The notes beneath the pieces were generated by a model, which saw only the letters and a program-made list of their open reading frames with translations, was not told the DNA's origin and searched no databases. The translations under genes were made by a program, and so were the position numbers. Shown one piece after another: positions 48,330 to 60,200 of a stretch of DNA of 64,000 nucleotides (position 1 is the first letter of the stretch; each line of letters begins with the position of its first letter). This DNA is from Lutjanus erythropterus (taxonomy: Eukaryota > Chordata > Actinopteri > Lutjaniformes > Lutjanidae): the NCBI GenBank assembly GCA_020091685.1, contig CM034600.1, positions 35,706,077-35,770,076 on the forward strand, read 5' to 3'.

Positions 48330-48700
48330 TGGCATAAAATGCTGGTATTGGTGACCCAGTCCTTACAGTCAGATAGTCAGCAATCTTGCACAAACTTAAA
48401 GCCAGCTGCAAGGAATTTGGGGGTTTTATTTGATTTCAGCGCTTTTTTGATGAATCCTCCTTTGAGGATCTACACAGGGTTGTCCATACTTTCGTTTTTT
48501 GCCTGTTTAAACTTCTCTTATACAGGTATTTCTCAGGCCTCCTTCCATTGCCTTCAAAATGCTGCTCCTAGGATTATCACTGGGTCAGGAAAAAAAGTTC
48601 ACATTACTCCCACTCTGGCTTCCCTGCATTGGCTTCTTGTGCACTTGTATTGATTTTAACATGTTATTGTTAACCTTTAAGGCAGTGTGTGCTTACTAGT
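48330..48700 (+). mobile_element. L2/CR1-like LINE reverse-transcriptase remnant
   Basis: The plus-strand frame has LKPAARNLGVLFDFSAFL, then YTGISQASFHCLQNAA and ITPTLASLHWL, which are conserved C-terminal segments of L2/CR1-type LINE polyproteins in the right order. The block between 'LGVLFD' and 'YTGIS' is shortened and out of frame, so the fragment is dead. Confidence 0.75.
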
Positions 48701-51700
48701 TTTATTATGTAAGGGATCTGCATGTGTTTTATTCTGTATAGCTGTTTATATTTTATTTACTGCATCTGCTTGTTAACTGTAGGACTACAGATGGAAATTA
48801 GCCAGGGCCGAAATTATATCAAAGCACTTGTAACCCTTTATGAGCCTGGAGGTCCTCTCTGATCAGCTGATCGGGCTTTTTGGTCATCCTCAGAGCCCGG
48901 CTGGTTACCAAGAGCGATCGGGCTTTTGCAGTGCTGGTGTTAGTATTAGTATTATACATGGCGTCTATGTACCAGTCTGATATTACATAATTTATTAACC
49001 CCAAAATGTGACCTTGCTATTTCCCAGCAGCATCCCATATGCCATTTTTTCCACCAGGCTGGTGCCCCACAGCATTCATTCTCTGTATGTATTTTTTCAT
49101 GTTTTACAATGGCTAAACCTGAGCCAGGCCATACAACAGTGGTAGCAATCATGTCACATCCATACAGGATTAGTAGCATACAGCTGTCATAAAAGAAAGA
49201 AAGAAACAAAACAAACAAACAAACAACAACAAGTCTAAACATATGTGTACCTCAAAAGAGCAACAGTGATAGCTGAGCAAAGGCCAAGCAATTTTCATAA
49301 TCTAATCTTGTGCAATGCATTTCTCTTTCAAGTTCCTGTGGATTTATATTGTGATCTTTGTGCCTCTTCCACACCTAATGTCAGCAGACACTGAAGCGTT
49401 CCATGGACTGTGAGCACTATAAAAAGTAATAAGAATATGACTATGTAGTCTCAGTGGATAATTTACAAAATCAACATCCCTTTTATAAAGGTACAGGCAG
49501 TTGCAGACATTATGGAGGTGTAGTAGTTCTTTTTATGCTGCTTTCTGGAGTACGCTCGGAGGACATGTTCCACACATGTGCAAACCGGTGGGCTTAATCC
49601 GCAGCTTGTAAGAAGTGGCCTCACAGACAAGCTGGAAACAAGGCCGCGCAGTCACAACAAATTTGAGGTATGCAGATGTCCACACAGGACCTACACAGAC
49701 ACCCACTGAGGACAAAATTAATGTCATGCGGGTGAAAATTGGTGTGCAGACCCTGGCATGCACACGAAAGTTGTAAATGTATTTTTAGCTCATGAGTGAC
49801 CCAGGCTAATTTGAGTTCAACACAGCAGTGCTCTGAGCTAAATGCTAACGTCAGCAAGCTAACATGCTGATTTTTATAATGTTCACGTTATTCATCAGCT
49901 CAGTTTAATGTGTTGTAATTGGGCAGACCACCCTGAAAACAGGAGTAGATGTTAAAACCCCAGTCCACATCACGGTTGCAGTGATCCAGTGATAATATGG
50001 ATCATAACTGCATGATTGCAACACTATTAACTCTATTTTACACAATTAGAACCAGTTTGTTTTCATTCATTTACCAAAAGTACCAAACAGCAATATAAAA
50101 GTATAATACTACCAGTACAAATTCTGCAAAGAAAATCTTGCTTTATCAGCAAAATATACTTTAAGGAGGTGTACCATGAAATGATTGATAATTTTAGGTC
50201 TTTGGGCCTCAAATACTCATCTGAGAACAACCACATCTGAAATCTGGCACTGATTTTTGTTAGGGGTCACAAGCTGAATTATTTGGAAACACTAGACTAG
50301 TCTGTTTCACAGCTGCCGTCTGGACCAATGCCAGAGTTTTTGTAGCCTCCTTTTAGTCATTTAGAGTCAAAAATATGTTCACAAAAATAAGGCCAAAGTT
50401 TAAAAGTACTGGAATTAGCCTTCAAGTACAGCTCTAGAGCCAATCTACTTACAACATAGTGACTTTCCACCATTGGATGCAGATGAATATATGACAAATC
50501 ATTAATTATGTCAGATTCTAACAAATTGTCCCTACATGCGTTTGTACATACCTGCATACATGCTCTTAGACTGGAGAAATTAAGGCCAACATGTGCCAAC
50601 TGTGCTAAAACTAGGATGAAATAAACATTAGACATATTTGGATCATCGAGTTCTTCAGTGGACAGGAGTCAATGATCGTGACATAGAAGGAACAGTCCCT
50701 TCTATCTCTGGCTTTCTTGTTCAGATCCAAAGGCGGCGTTGATATGAGAGAGGGCACTCAGTCAGTCAGCCCACACGCACTGGTGGGAGGCCTCCTACGC
50801 TGCTGCTCCGAGCGTCACGCTCAACGAGGCCAGGAATAGAGATGCTCGGATTCCAAAATATATTGTCATCATCCATTCTGTTGACCGGGTAAAGAAATGA
50901 AGCTCTCAATAATTGTTTGATATAGTGGAGTAATGTTGATAAACCCAGTAACTACGTTAGATTTTTTTTTTATTTGACTGTTTTTCAGGGAAGTTTCACA
51001 TTCAGTATCATCATCAGCAGCAGCATTAAGCAAATGTGTTCACTGGCGGCCCCAAATGGTAGCAAGGGAGAACTGCTGCAACTTTGAAATCCTCAGCAGC
51101 CAGAAATCCTAACGCCCATTTTTCTGTACTGTTTAGTGAGGAAAACAGACGTCACGAAGTGCATCACAATTACAAAGAGTATAAGTAAATGTAAATGCTA
51201 CAACGAGAGGAGTGCGCTCAGTGAGTGCTGATCTCCATCAGGCAAAGTTTTGATTAAAGTTGCATAAAGATGCATAGAATAGTGTAAAGGTGTCCTGGCT
51301 TACCTTAACTTTATGAACTTAATACGGAAACAGCAAACAGGATGATACGTTTAAAATTCTCAATTTAAACAATATTATTTATTTTGAGCATTTTGTTATT
51401 CATTTAGAGCATAAAAGCAACCACATGGCTACAATAATATAAAACACATAGAAGTCTATATTTTTGGAGAAACTAACAAGAGTTGAAGTTCTAAATAATT
51501 AACACTTGCTGTTGCATATTCAAAAGGTCAGAGCCTGCATGTCCCAGTGGAAGTTGCAGCTAATTAGAAGGTTCATTTATTGACATACAGCTCAAACGTA
51601 GTTACTGAACTTAATTCCATCCAAGTAACTGTTATAATGTTATGTTTTTATGTTCATAAATTTCATGAAAATCAGAAATTTGTAGTGAAGTCTGCATTTT

Positions 51701-51865
51701 TCATTTGTTTAAGAGCAGACTGAGAATTTGGCAGCTGTGCAGACACATAGCGGAGATGAGGAAACAGGGATCAACTCTAGTTGATAATAATAACATATTT
51801 GGTATGTATTTTTCAGATGCTCCGGTTTAAGATGAAAAAACATTAGGACTGTTAATAATTGTTTA

Positions 51866-51960
51866 GATCGCGATTTTCTGAGGGGACTGATTAACATAAA
51901 TTCAACCAGTCCTCGAGGGTTCTGCAAAACCTTGCAAATTTGTCCAATCAACACAACTTT
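51866..51960. repeat. Copy 2 of the unnamed interspersed repeat
   Basis: Matches 17600-17700 in the same orientation: 'aacataaattcaaccagtcc', then 'ttgtccaatcaacacaac'. It lies far outside the cryptochrome gene. Confidence 0.6.
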
Positions 51961-52831
51961 ATCATCGCTCTGTGTTCTATAATTTTGTGCCTGCTTGCTT
52001 CTTTGTGGAATACCTCCCAGGTGCGCTACTTCACTTACACATAAAACATATTTTGTGAGAATTTTTGTAATCTCAAGCCTTTTTGGTAAGGTTACTCGAA
52101 CAAAATGTGGTTTTATTATCACTGTAACAAATTGCCTTTGACTTTTATTTGGATTTGAAGTGAAAAAAGGCAATGTCTTTTTGCAGTTTTAACTTGCTTC
52201 TTCAACTTTGCAAAAAACACCTGAAAACATCAGAAAATGCGGTGCAATTTTTTTTTTTGAAAAGCTGCCGTGAAATCAGACATTTTAGTCTACAACAATC
52301 ACAAAAAAAAAAAGCCTGTGAAATCCTGGACGGACTGAATAATGTTTGTGATACAGAAAGAAATACAACTTCCCAGTTGAAGATAGAATTTGCAAAGTAA
52401 AAATTCTCTTTGATCATTATTTGGTATCAAACAGGCAGCCTGAAAAAGGTCAGCACACATGAGCCGAGAAAAAGTTCCAGGATTGAAAAGCTCCACCATG
52501 TTCTCTCTGCAACAGCAAATTTGTCCATTTACAGCTAACGAGTCCCGCTGAAGAGCCCTTGTGGCCGCCGACATGCTGTGAGCCACCAAATGATGTGAAT
52601 AGAGCAAATATGATGCGTGACACACGATGACATTTTCGTTTTGTAGTGACAATGATGGCCATGTTGACAAAAAGTCCATCTGTCCGACATCCGGTCATTT
52701 CGTTGAGGGTTCTCCATGACTGTGGCGTGTGTGGACGACTGAGTCACGGCCAAGAGCTTCGGCCGTCCTCCAACTCACTGATAAGAATAGAAGCCCACAC
52801 ATAGAGAGACAGAAAAAACCCACTCGGAAGT

Positions 52832-52835
<4 letters not shown>

Positions 52836-52863
<28 letters not shown>

Positions 52864-52884
52864 CACACACACACACACACACAC
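52836..52884. repeat. (CA)n microsatellite
   Basis: CA tract with one interruption (cacacc) at about 52863. Confidence 0.95.
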
Positions 52885-53984
52885 ACGAAAGAACTCTCAT
52901 TTTGAGGAAAAAGGAGTGCTGCACTGAGTTAATAACAATAGTGTTGGTAATATTGAAGTAAAGGAGTTATTTAAAGATATTAATATATTAAGATATTAAT
53001 ATTGTCCAGCTTGCTATTAATGGAAGTCCATAAAAATCACTCTGTTTATAAATTTAAAATTTCAATCATGGATAAATCATCGTGTTTGTCCTATGTGAGT
53101 CCCTGTCAGGGCACTGTAATTGAATTTCTAAAAACACGTGTACATAGGCTGGAATTACACCAACATTGATTTTTGGTTGTCTGTGTGACTGAGTCGACCC
53201 CGCTGTGGGTTGTATCCATCTGTCAAACATTTTTCACCGGAGCAGGGCTCGTCTAGACCGACCAGTCCTGCTTCTCGCTGCGGATGCTCATGTTCCCCTC
53301 ACCGTGAAGCCAAATGTGCTCAGTCTCTCCCGACCTTTCCTCTAGCGTCCCACTCAGGTGAAAATATCTTTGAACCAGCAGTATCTGAAAAATAGAGGAT
53401 GCTATGGCAACATCCCACCTCTCTTCGCATCCTAGGCCTCCACTAAATAAGACTTATTTACTTCAAATTCATTTTTAAATGAGCAAGATAAATATAATAT
53501 AGTTAAAAACACTTATAAACCAGTGTCCAACTGTTGGTGCTCCTGTGCTCTTCCAGGTAGTTGCAACACAGTGTTTAGCCTGAAATGAGCATAAAATGAC
53601 TGCAATCTTACTTACTGCATCTTTTTATCAGCACTTGTCAATCTTAACGTAGGTGGAAGTAGTCCAAGGATAAATAGCCGAGGGCAGAAATAATACCTGA
53701 AAGAGTTTGTATGACCCCTTTCCAGAATTTTTTTTTTTGGGGCAGCGGAATAATGTGCCTTCTTCTAGGCTGCATTTAATACATGAATCAGGATTATTAT
53801 TATCAACACAATGTAGCAGTGAGGAGTTATTTAAACGACATACACTTAAATCTGGTGTTGATTGTCTGGCTTTGTGCATCTTGAACAGCACCATGAACAG
53901 CATTTATCTAAATGTCTAAATGCACAAAGTAGTGAACTTCCCGTCCATGCTTGTGAATGACAAGGTTGCCTTTTACATCCAATC

Positions 53985-54240
53985 ATGATACTGTGACGTG
54001 TTACCAGTCAACCTGTTTACCTGTTAAATGTTCCAAATGCTTTTTTGAAATGTGTTGCAGGCATCAAATTCAGAATGAGAGTGTATTCACGAAAACAATA
54101 AAGTCTCAGTTTAAACATTAAACACTTGTCTTTGTACTTTATTTAATTGAAGTCGAAAAGTATTTGCAGATCATTGCATTCTGTTTTTATGCACATTTTA
54201 CACAGTGTCCCAACTTTTTTGAAATGGGATTTGTACTTCA
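53985..54240. repeat. Terminal part of a common fish DNA-type interspersed repeat
   Basis: Includes 'gttaaatgttccaaatgctt', 'tgaaatgtgttgcaggcatc', 'aatgagagtgtattcacgaa', then 'cagatcattgcattctgttt' and 'cacagtgtcccaactttttt'. These phrases recur together in many teleost genomes. The superfamily is not certain. Confidence 0.6.
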
Positions 54241-54916
54241 TTCATGGTCCAAGTGTTTCTTTTGATTTCAAAGCGCCACATTCAGGACGATGTTTTATGT
54301 TCGACTCACTGGCAATTCTCTAAAAATGTGTTTATAGTGAAATGAAATATTTGAACTTCATGTTCAGATTAAACTGTCCCATTCGTTTCCTCCAGAGACC
54401 CTGAGCCACATGTTGCCGACTCCTTCTCCATAGCAACGCTGGCTGTGACTCGTGGTTACCGCACTATTTGGAGCCATCTGTCAGATCGAACTGCACAAAA
54501 AAATTCTCACGAACAAGGTGGAGTAATTAAAACTGATAGTTATAATATATATTTATAGTAGCATTAAATTATTCAAGAGACTGTCATATTTTACTTTAAT
54601 AGACGGACCTGACTGATGTTTTATTGCACTGATTATGTTGTTAATAGATGTAGTTTTGACAATATTAAAGTTGGTATTTTACCTCACTTTTTGAGACTGC
54701 TGTTATTTTTTAACCACAAACACTTTTGTCTAATTTACAAAAAGAAAAAAACCGCTCTTGCTTTGAAAACAGTGAATTTACCCACAAATCTCCGCTGTCA
54801 AAGGCTCATGTTGACAGGATGTGTGTGAGCGTTTGATGTCTCTGTGGCACATGCACATCCATGTGCCTTCATCCGACACACAAACACAACAGCACCTACA
54901 CACAGTTTGTCTCACT

Positions 54917-54918
<2 letters not shown>

Positions 54919-54978
<60 letters not shown>
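54919..54978. repeat. (CA)n microsatellite
   Basis: About 29 uninterrupted CA units. Confidence 0.95.
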
Positions 54979-54980
<2 letters not shown>

Positions 54981-56454
54981 CTCGTTGTCAGCACGGGGAC
55001 GCCATGTGTCTGCCTGACGCAGCCTGTCGGAGGAGGTGGCTTGGCGGCTGAAGTGAGCACGCTGCACACCTCGTTCTAACACCGAGAGGCGGAACCATGC
55101 TAACACCTTCCCTCTGCTCCGTCTGTTTCTCTTCATGCCTTTTTCTCCTTCTCGTCCCCACGGTCAGACAGTTTTGTCAAAGCATTATATAATGTACTGA
55201 TATCCGGAATGTCTACACTTCATAGAAACAAACAACAAACAGTACGAGTGAGATGCTTTTTTTCTGTTTGATTGTTTGTTGTTCAGTCACAGATCACTGC
55301 TCATGCAAACCATCCAGTTCTTCTTCTTCTGTTTTAAATGTCTTTTCAGCACATTTGATAATCATTAAGCTGTAGGAGCAACAAACACATTTTCTTTTAG
55401 ATATTTTTTAGTCAGATTCTTTTTGAAGTGGTGGCTGCGCTCTCTGTCATCTGGTTTAAATAAATCCAATGAATTTATGACAGACTGATCAGTGCAATAC
55501 ACCCAGTGGAAAGAAAACACTCAATAATACTCTTACATATTTGATAAAAACAAACAGGACATTTTTCTAATAACTACAAACAGGAATTATGGCCTGCAGG
55601 ACTGGCTTGAACTTTTCAGGACTTCTGGTCACCCTACATTACACCCCCACAGTATGCTGCTAAAGCAGTCCATTGATGTATGAGGTCCTATTAGATGGAT
55701 TGCAAGCTTCATGTGAACACAACTGGACCAAAAGACCTACACAGGCGTTACAACAGGGCTTAGGTTACAGTACCAAGACAATTTTCACAGCTAATTGAGT
55801 TTACAGCGGTTTGCAGTGCACTTTAGCAATGAGTAAAGCTATGTTTCCATCAGAAAACTGCAAATGACCATGATGATATATTCACTGTCAGTCCAGGGGG
55901 CTGTGTTTGTCCTGGTGACAGGATGTGTTCACTGGGAGGCTGTTGGGCCCGGTTCTGTTGCCTACTAACAGCAGTTAACAGTCATGGCTAGGTACTTTAG
56001 CAACAAAGCTAAAGCTGTCTGTCCATCAGGAAACTCTATAAATTAAATTACAGAGAGCTGAAGGTGAGCAGCTGTTAGCACATCAGAGGGAAAACCAGAA
56101 AATATTTTCTTCATAAAATATGATTCAGTTTCCCTCAAATCAGTAAATAAAGTTATAAAGTTGTGGTTCTGTACAGTGAGACTCTGCCCCCAGAAACACT
56201 GCAACCTGCTCTGGTGAACAGGTACTCTCCTTCTGCCCTCCAGCACCATTATTAGCGAGAATTATTAACATTTCATTGGACTCATATTTAGTGTATGCCC
56301 CAAAACACGGGATGAGCTATTGCAGTTTTTAATTGTGTTCCAAGATAACAAACAAACAAAAAAAAAAAACAACAACTCAGAAATACCATTAAAAATACCT
56401 GCAAATATTTACAAAACTTTTTTGTCATTGCTGGGCCAAATTCTGGAGTGTCTG

Positions 56455-56745
56455 TGATGTGATGTGAAGCACATCAATTTTGACTGCATAGGGAATTAAA
56501 ATGGCGAGCAAAAAAAAAGCTGACATATTGCACTGCCATGTTTGTACAGTAGCCCAGAACGGACAAACAAAACACTGGCTCTAGATTTGGAGCTTTTCAT
56601 ATTTTCCTCAAGTTTTGCAGCCACTGTAGGTTCTCCTACACTCGTGGAAGGGCAGAGTGAGGCGAGGGATTTTCAGTTGGTTGAAATCTACAACCCTCAC
56701 CGCTGGATGCCACTAAATCCTGCACACTGATCCTTTGATATTTGT
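56455..56745. mobile_element. Short non-autonomous inverted-repeat element, copy 2 (left end decayed)
   Basis: Shares with copy 1 'tttgtacagtagcccagaac', a 'ctctagatttggagctttt'-type block, 'cactgtaggttctcctacac' and the right end 'gccactaaatcctgcacact' before gatccttt. The left inverted end is not clearly present. Confidence 0.7.
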
Positions 56746-57129
56746 ACTGTCCTTTTAGATCCATGCAGACCCACATGTGAACATCTAAGATCAGTTTCAT
56801 GATCTTCAAATCCTGGTGGCAGACTGGTTGATTGTCCTGGTGTTACTGGAGGCTCAAAACAGTGACTTCCAGGTCGGAGAACTGTTACAATTCACTTTGT
56901 TGTTATCAGATTAAAACTGCACTGGTAATAATATGCCTCCTTACATCAGCATCTAGTAAACCTCCACTGGCAGCCTCCTGGTTCTTCTTCTGTCCTCCTC
57001 TATTACTGGACAGCTTCTCTAAGTACTTCGGGGGTTGAGTGTCATGCTCAGCTGCCACCTCAAACAGCTAATGAGCAGGTCCTGGCTGTCTTTACTTAGC
57101 TTGTCCTTGTGATTGATGAAAGCGGTCCC

Positions 57130-57253
57130 TCAGCAGCAACTTGCTCCTCTGCTGTTGCACCCTGAGTCCAAATGAGGATAAACACATTCTTGAGGCACAG
57201 GTTGGAGTTGGGCCGGACCGGACTGGGCCGACAAAATCTCCTGCACCAACCTC
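57130..57253 (-). CDS. rab29-like last coding exon and stop
   Basis: 124 bases. It completes Arg165 and encodes RLVQEILSAQSG, a variable Pro/Gln-rich stretch, and GCNSRGASCC, then TGA at 57132-57130. Acceptor GTGTTTCAG. The exact phase and the terminal Cys-Cys confirm it, although the tail itself does not align with human RAB29. Confidence 0.88.
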
Positions 57254-60200
57254 CTGAAACACAACAGATTTGGTGACTTTAGTGAAATTTATGCATTGTT
57301 ATTTTAGGACTCGATTATTCAGTCACTTGAAAAGTGCAGGTTTTGTCTCAGTTGCATTAAAGGAACAGAGGCATAAAGATACCCTGGCAACTTTCTCAAA
57401 CATGTCAATCTAAGTTCTTTCAGTACTTAACCTACATACAGAGGAAACAGGTTGCACAGCAGCCTGTGTCCATCTTCACTTGTGTTTCTTGTTTCCATGC
57501 TGCTGGCCCACTTGTTGAAAATCACTTTAGATTAAACTAAAATGTCCCCATGAAGCCAAATCCTGATTTCCCGCTTATTTTGATGCTCTTGCTAGCCTTC
57601 AACATCTGCGTCACTCATGTTCTTTCAGAAAACACTGAGGACACTCTGGTACTGTATATCAAGCATTAGTGTTTGGCTTTAAGTGATGACGATGGCTGCC
57701 ACCTCCACAGCCTCTTTGTATATCAGCGTACACCCACCTGACTTAGGCTGACACTTTGAAGAAACATGAATGAGGCCACTTTTCAGGAAAATAGTGTCTG
57801 CTAAAAAGCCACAAAGTGTATATAGATGTTAAGTACCTCTCATCCCCCAGTAGGATATTTGCCTTCACTAAACACCACAGAAAACACTTGTCAGAGGAGC
57901 AGTGTGTCACTTACTTAACAAATATTAGCCCTGATTTCTCAACAGCCAACTTGAATTATGTCATAGTCATTTGTAAACGCTTAGACTTAATAACTAGACT
58001 ATATACACATCAAATATACGTGTCAAATATTCTGTGAGAAATAAAAGTGCTAACTAGAATCATATTGGATTATTTGGCTTGTCCCCATAGGAGAACCCTT
58101 TTTGGTTCCTGGTAGAAACTTTCATAAAGTTTCAAGTAGGAACTCTTTCAGGGAGGTTATATCCAGAACCCAACCTAACCCAACTTTTAACCCAATTTTT
58201 ATAGTCCAAGGGCTTCACGTAGAACCCACCTAGGTCCAAATAAAGGTTCCTCAGAAGCAAATGGTTCTGGGAAAACCTTTCCCGATATTTCTAAAAGTGT
58301 GTGTCACACCTCAGTGTCTCATATAGATGCCCTGCCAGAAAACATGATTAGCTTTGTGAAACAGTTGCACCTTGGTTACATTTAATTACCAAAACTATTT
58401 GGTTGGGTAAAGCAAAAAGGTCATGATGATGTGATGTATGTAACATTATGCAATTTAAACTTAACTTAAAATAATGCTGACTCTTGGGTGAAAGTCCTGT
58501 GTTTGTTTTGACCCATCAATCTACCCTAACTCCTTCATACATGAACTGTCTCACTTTTTATACTGCATAATCTGACATGGGTGGATTTACATTGATGTTA
58601 CTTGTAAGCAAGGTGCGTTTCATATAGACGATAAAGCGTACCTTGTTCATCTGTATGAGACACCGAGGGGCGTGACAAAATATCAGTAACGGCATGGGAA
58701 CGAGAATGTGCTGAACCCAGGTAGCCAAAAATTGCTAAATCCTAAATCTAGCACATCTGGCAGCTGGACTCACACTGGGCCAAGTGCTGATAAATGGTGC
58801 AGATTCTCAGCCCCAATAATGGCATGTTTGCAGCTCAGCTACCGGTCAGCCCCCTGGAGCTGGAATACAACAGCATTCAGCTGCAGTTGGCCCAATTCTG
58901 CTGGCTTTCCTTTGGGTAAATCAGCAGCTGTGCCATGTTGTTTTGGCTGTGATTTCTGTTTTTTTTTTGGTCAATATCATGATGGATTATTCTCATATAC
59001 AAACAAGAATGAAACAGGCCAACAGACCAGACAGTATGAAAGGGGAAGGCTATGTCATACATCAAAGAATCATAGGGTAAGATGATCACATCCCCATTAA
59101 AGACATAATGTTGACTTTTGGTTTCACACAGGAGACAAATCCCAGCCTCCTGAGTGAAAGTCCTGTCCTTGTTTGACTCACCCATCCACCAGATCTCATG
59201 ACTGTGATTTTAATACAATAGATGACATTTGGAGAAAGACTTTTGGCCGGTGATCCAGTGAATACGTTATGGCCTCATCATCATGCATACATGCACCTTT
59301 ACTAAAGTTTCCCTCCTTCGGCTGGTCTTGCTGTATGTGACAGGATGAGATCTGAACTTTTGGAGAAATTGCAGGTTTTAAAAAAAAAAAAAAAAATCGA
59401 GGACACCAGTACTCTGATAAAAATGTCCCACTGGACTGAGAGCCCATTTATCTGACAATCCATTATTCCGAAGGTCCGTTACTCAAAAAACACGCTCTCC
59501 CTGCAGTTTTTACTTCAGTAAAAGCCACCCCTGACTGTGGTGCATACCAAAAAACTGTGTGTGGCATTGGACAGATTTTTAGGAAGTAAACAAAGGCTAA
59601 TCTGCGCAAAGTAAAAGTTACCTTAAACTCAACAACAAGAATCTATTATCTTAACAATTACTGTCTAGCCTTACTGCGTCTTTTGAACTTTTTTTTTTAA
59701 ATTGTATCTTGAGTTACCTCATAGCCTCTTCAATGTTCTTGTTGTCTTTGACTGAGGTCTCCATCCACGCAATGAAGCCGTTGGCCTTACTGAACCTGTC
59801 GATGTTGTCTGCCGACACAACCCGCTGAGCCAGGTCACACTGCAGACAGACAGAGGTAAGGTGAGCGGGTTGTTAAGGTTCCATTCGGGGTTCTCCATCT
59901 ATGATATGGCTTATATGATGTAGTTTGACCTGTATGTATTGTGGTATTGACCTATACAACACTGTCTATTCTTTGTTTCTAATTTGTAACATCTTTTGCT
60001 GTCTTTTACCCTAAATAAGATTTAATTTTAAAGAGAATACATTCCTCTGCAGAGCAATAAAAAAGTTAGGAAATGTCTGGCCATGAACATGGGTGGATTT
60101 AAAGGTATTCATAGAAATGCAAAAAGTCAGTCATCAACCACTCTCCACTTTTGTTTATCTAGGCATTCTAGTAAACTAGGCATTTAATTAGCTATCGATC

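Larger units (their letters stand above)
44400..57129. other. Gene-free interval between the cryptochrome promoter and the Rab gene
   Basis: 12.7 kb with no reading frame or splice pattern that I accept as a gene. It contains non-LTR tails, an AT-rich minisatellite, a degenerate triplication, an RT remnant and short elements, each listed separately. Its right end is probably the Rab 3' UTR, whose poly(A) site I could not place. Confidence 0.55.
57254..59717 (-). other. rab29-like intron 4
   Basis: 2.5 kb. Contains two copies of the 'gcaacaaaactact'-related repeat family (58345-58560 and 59055-59190). No other feature seen. Confidence 0.8.
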
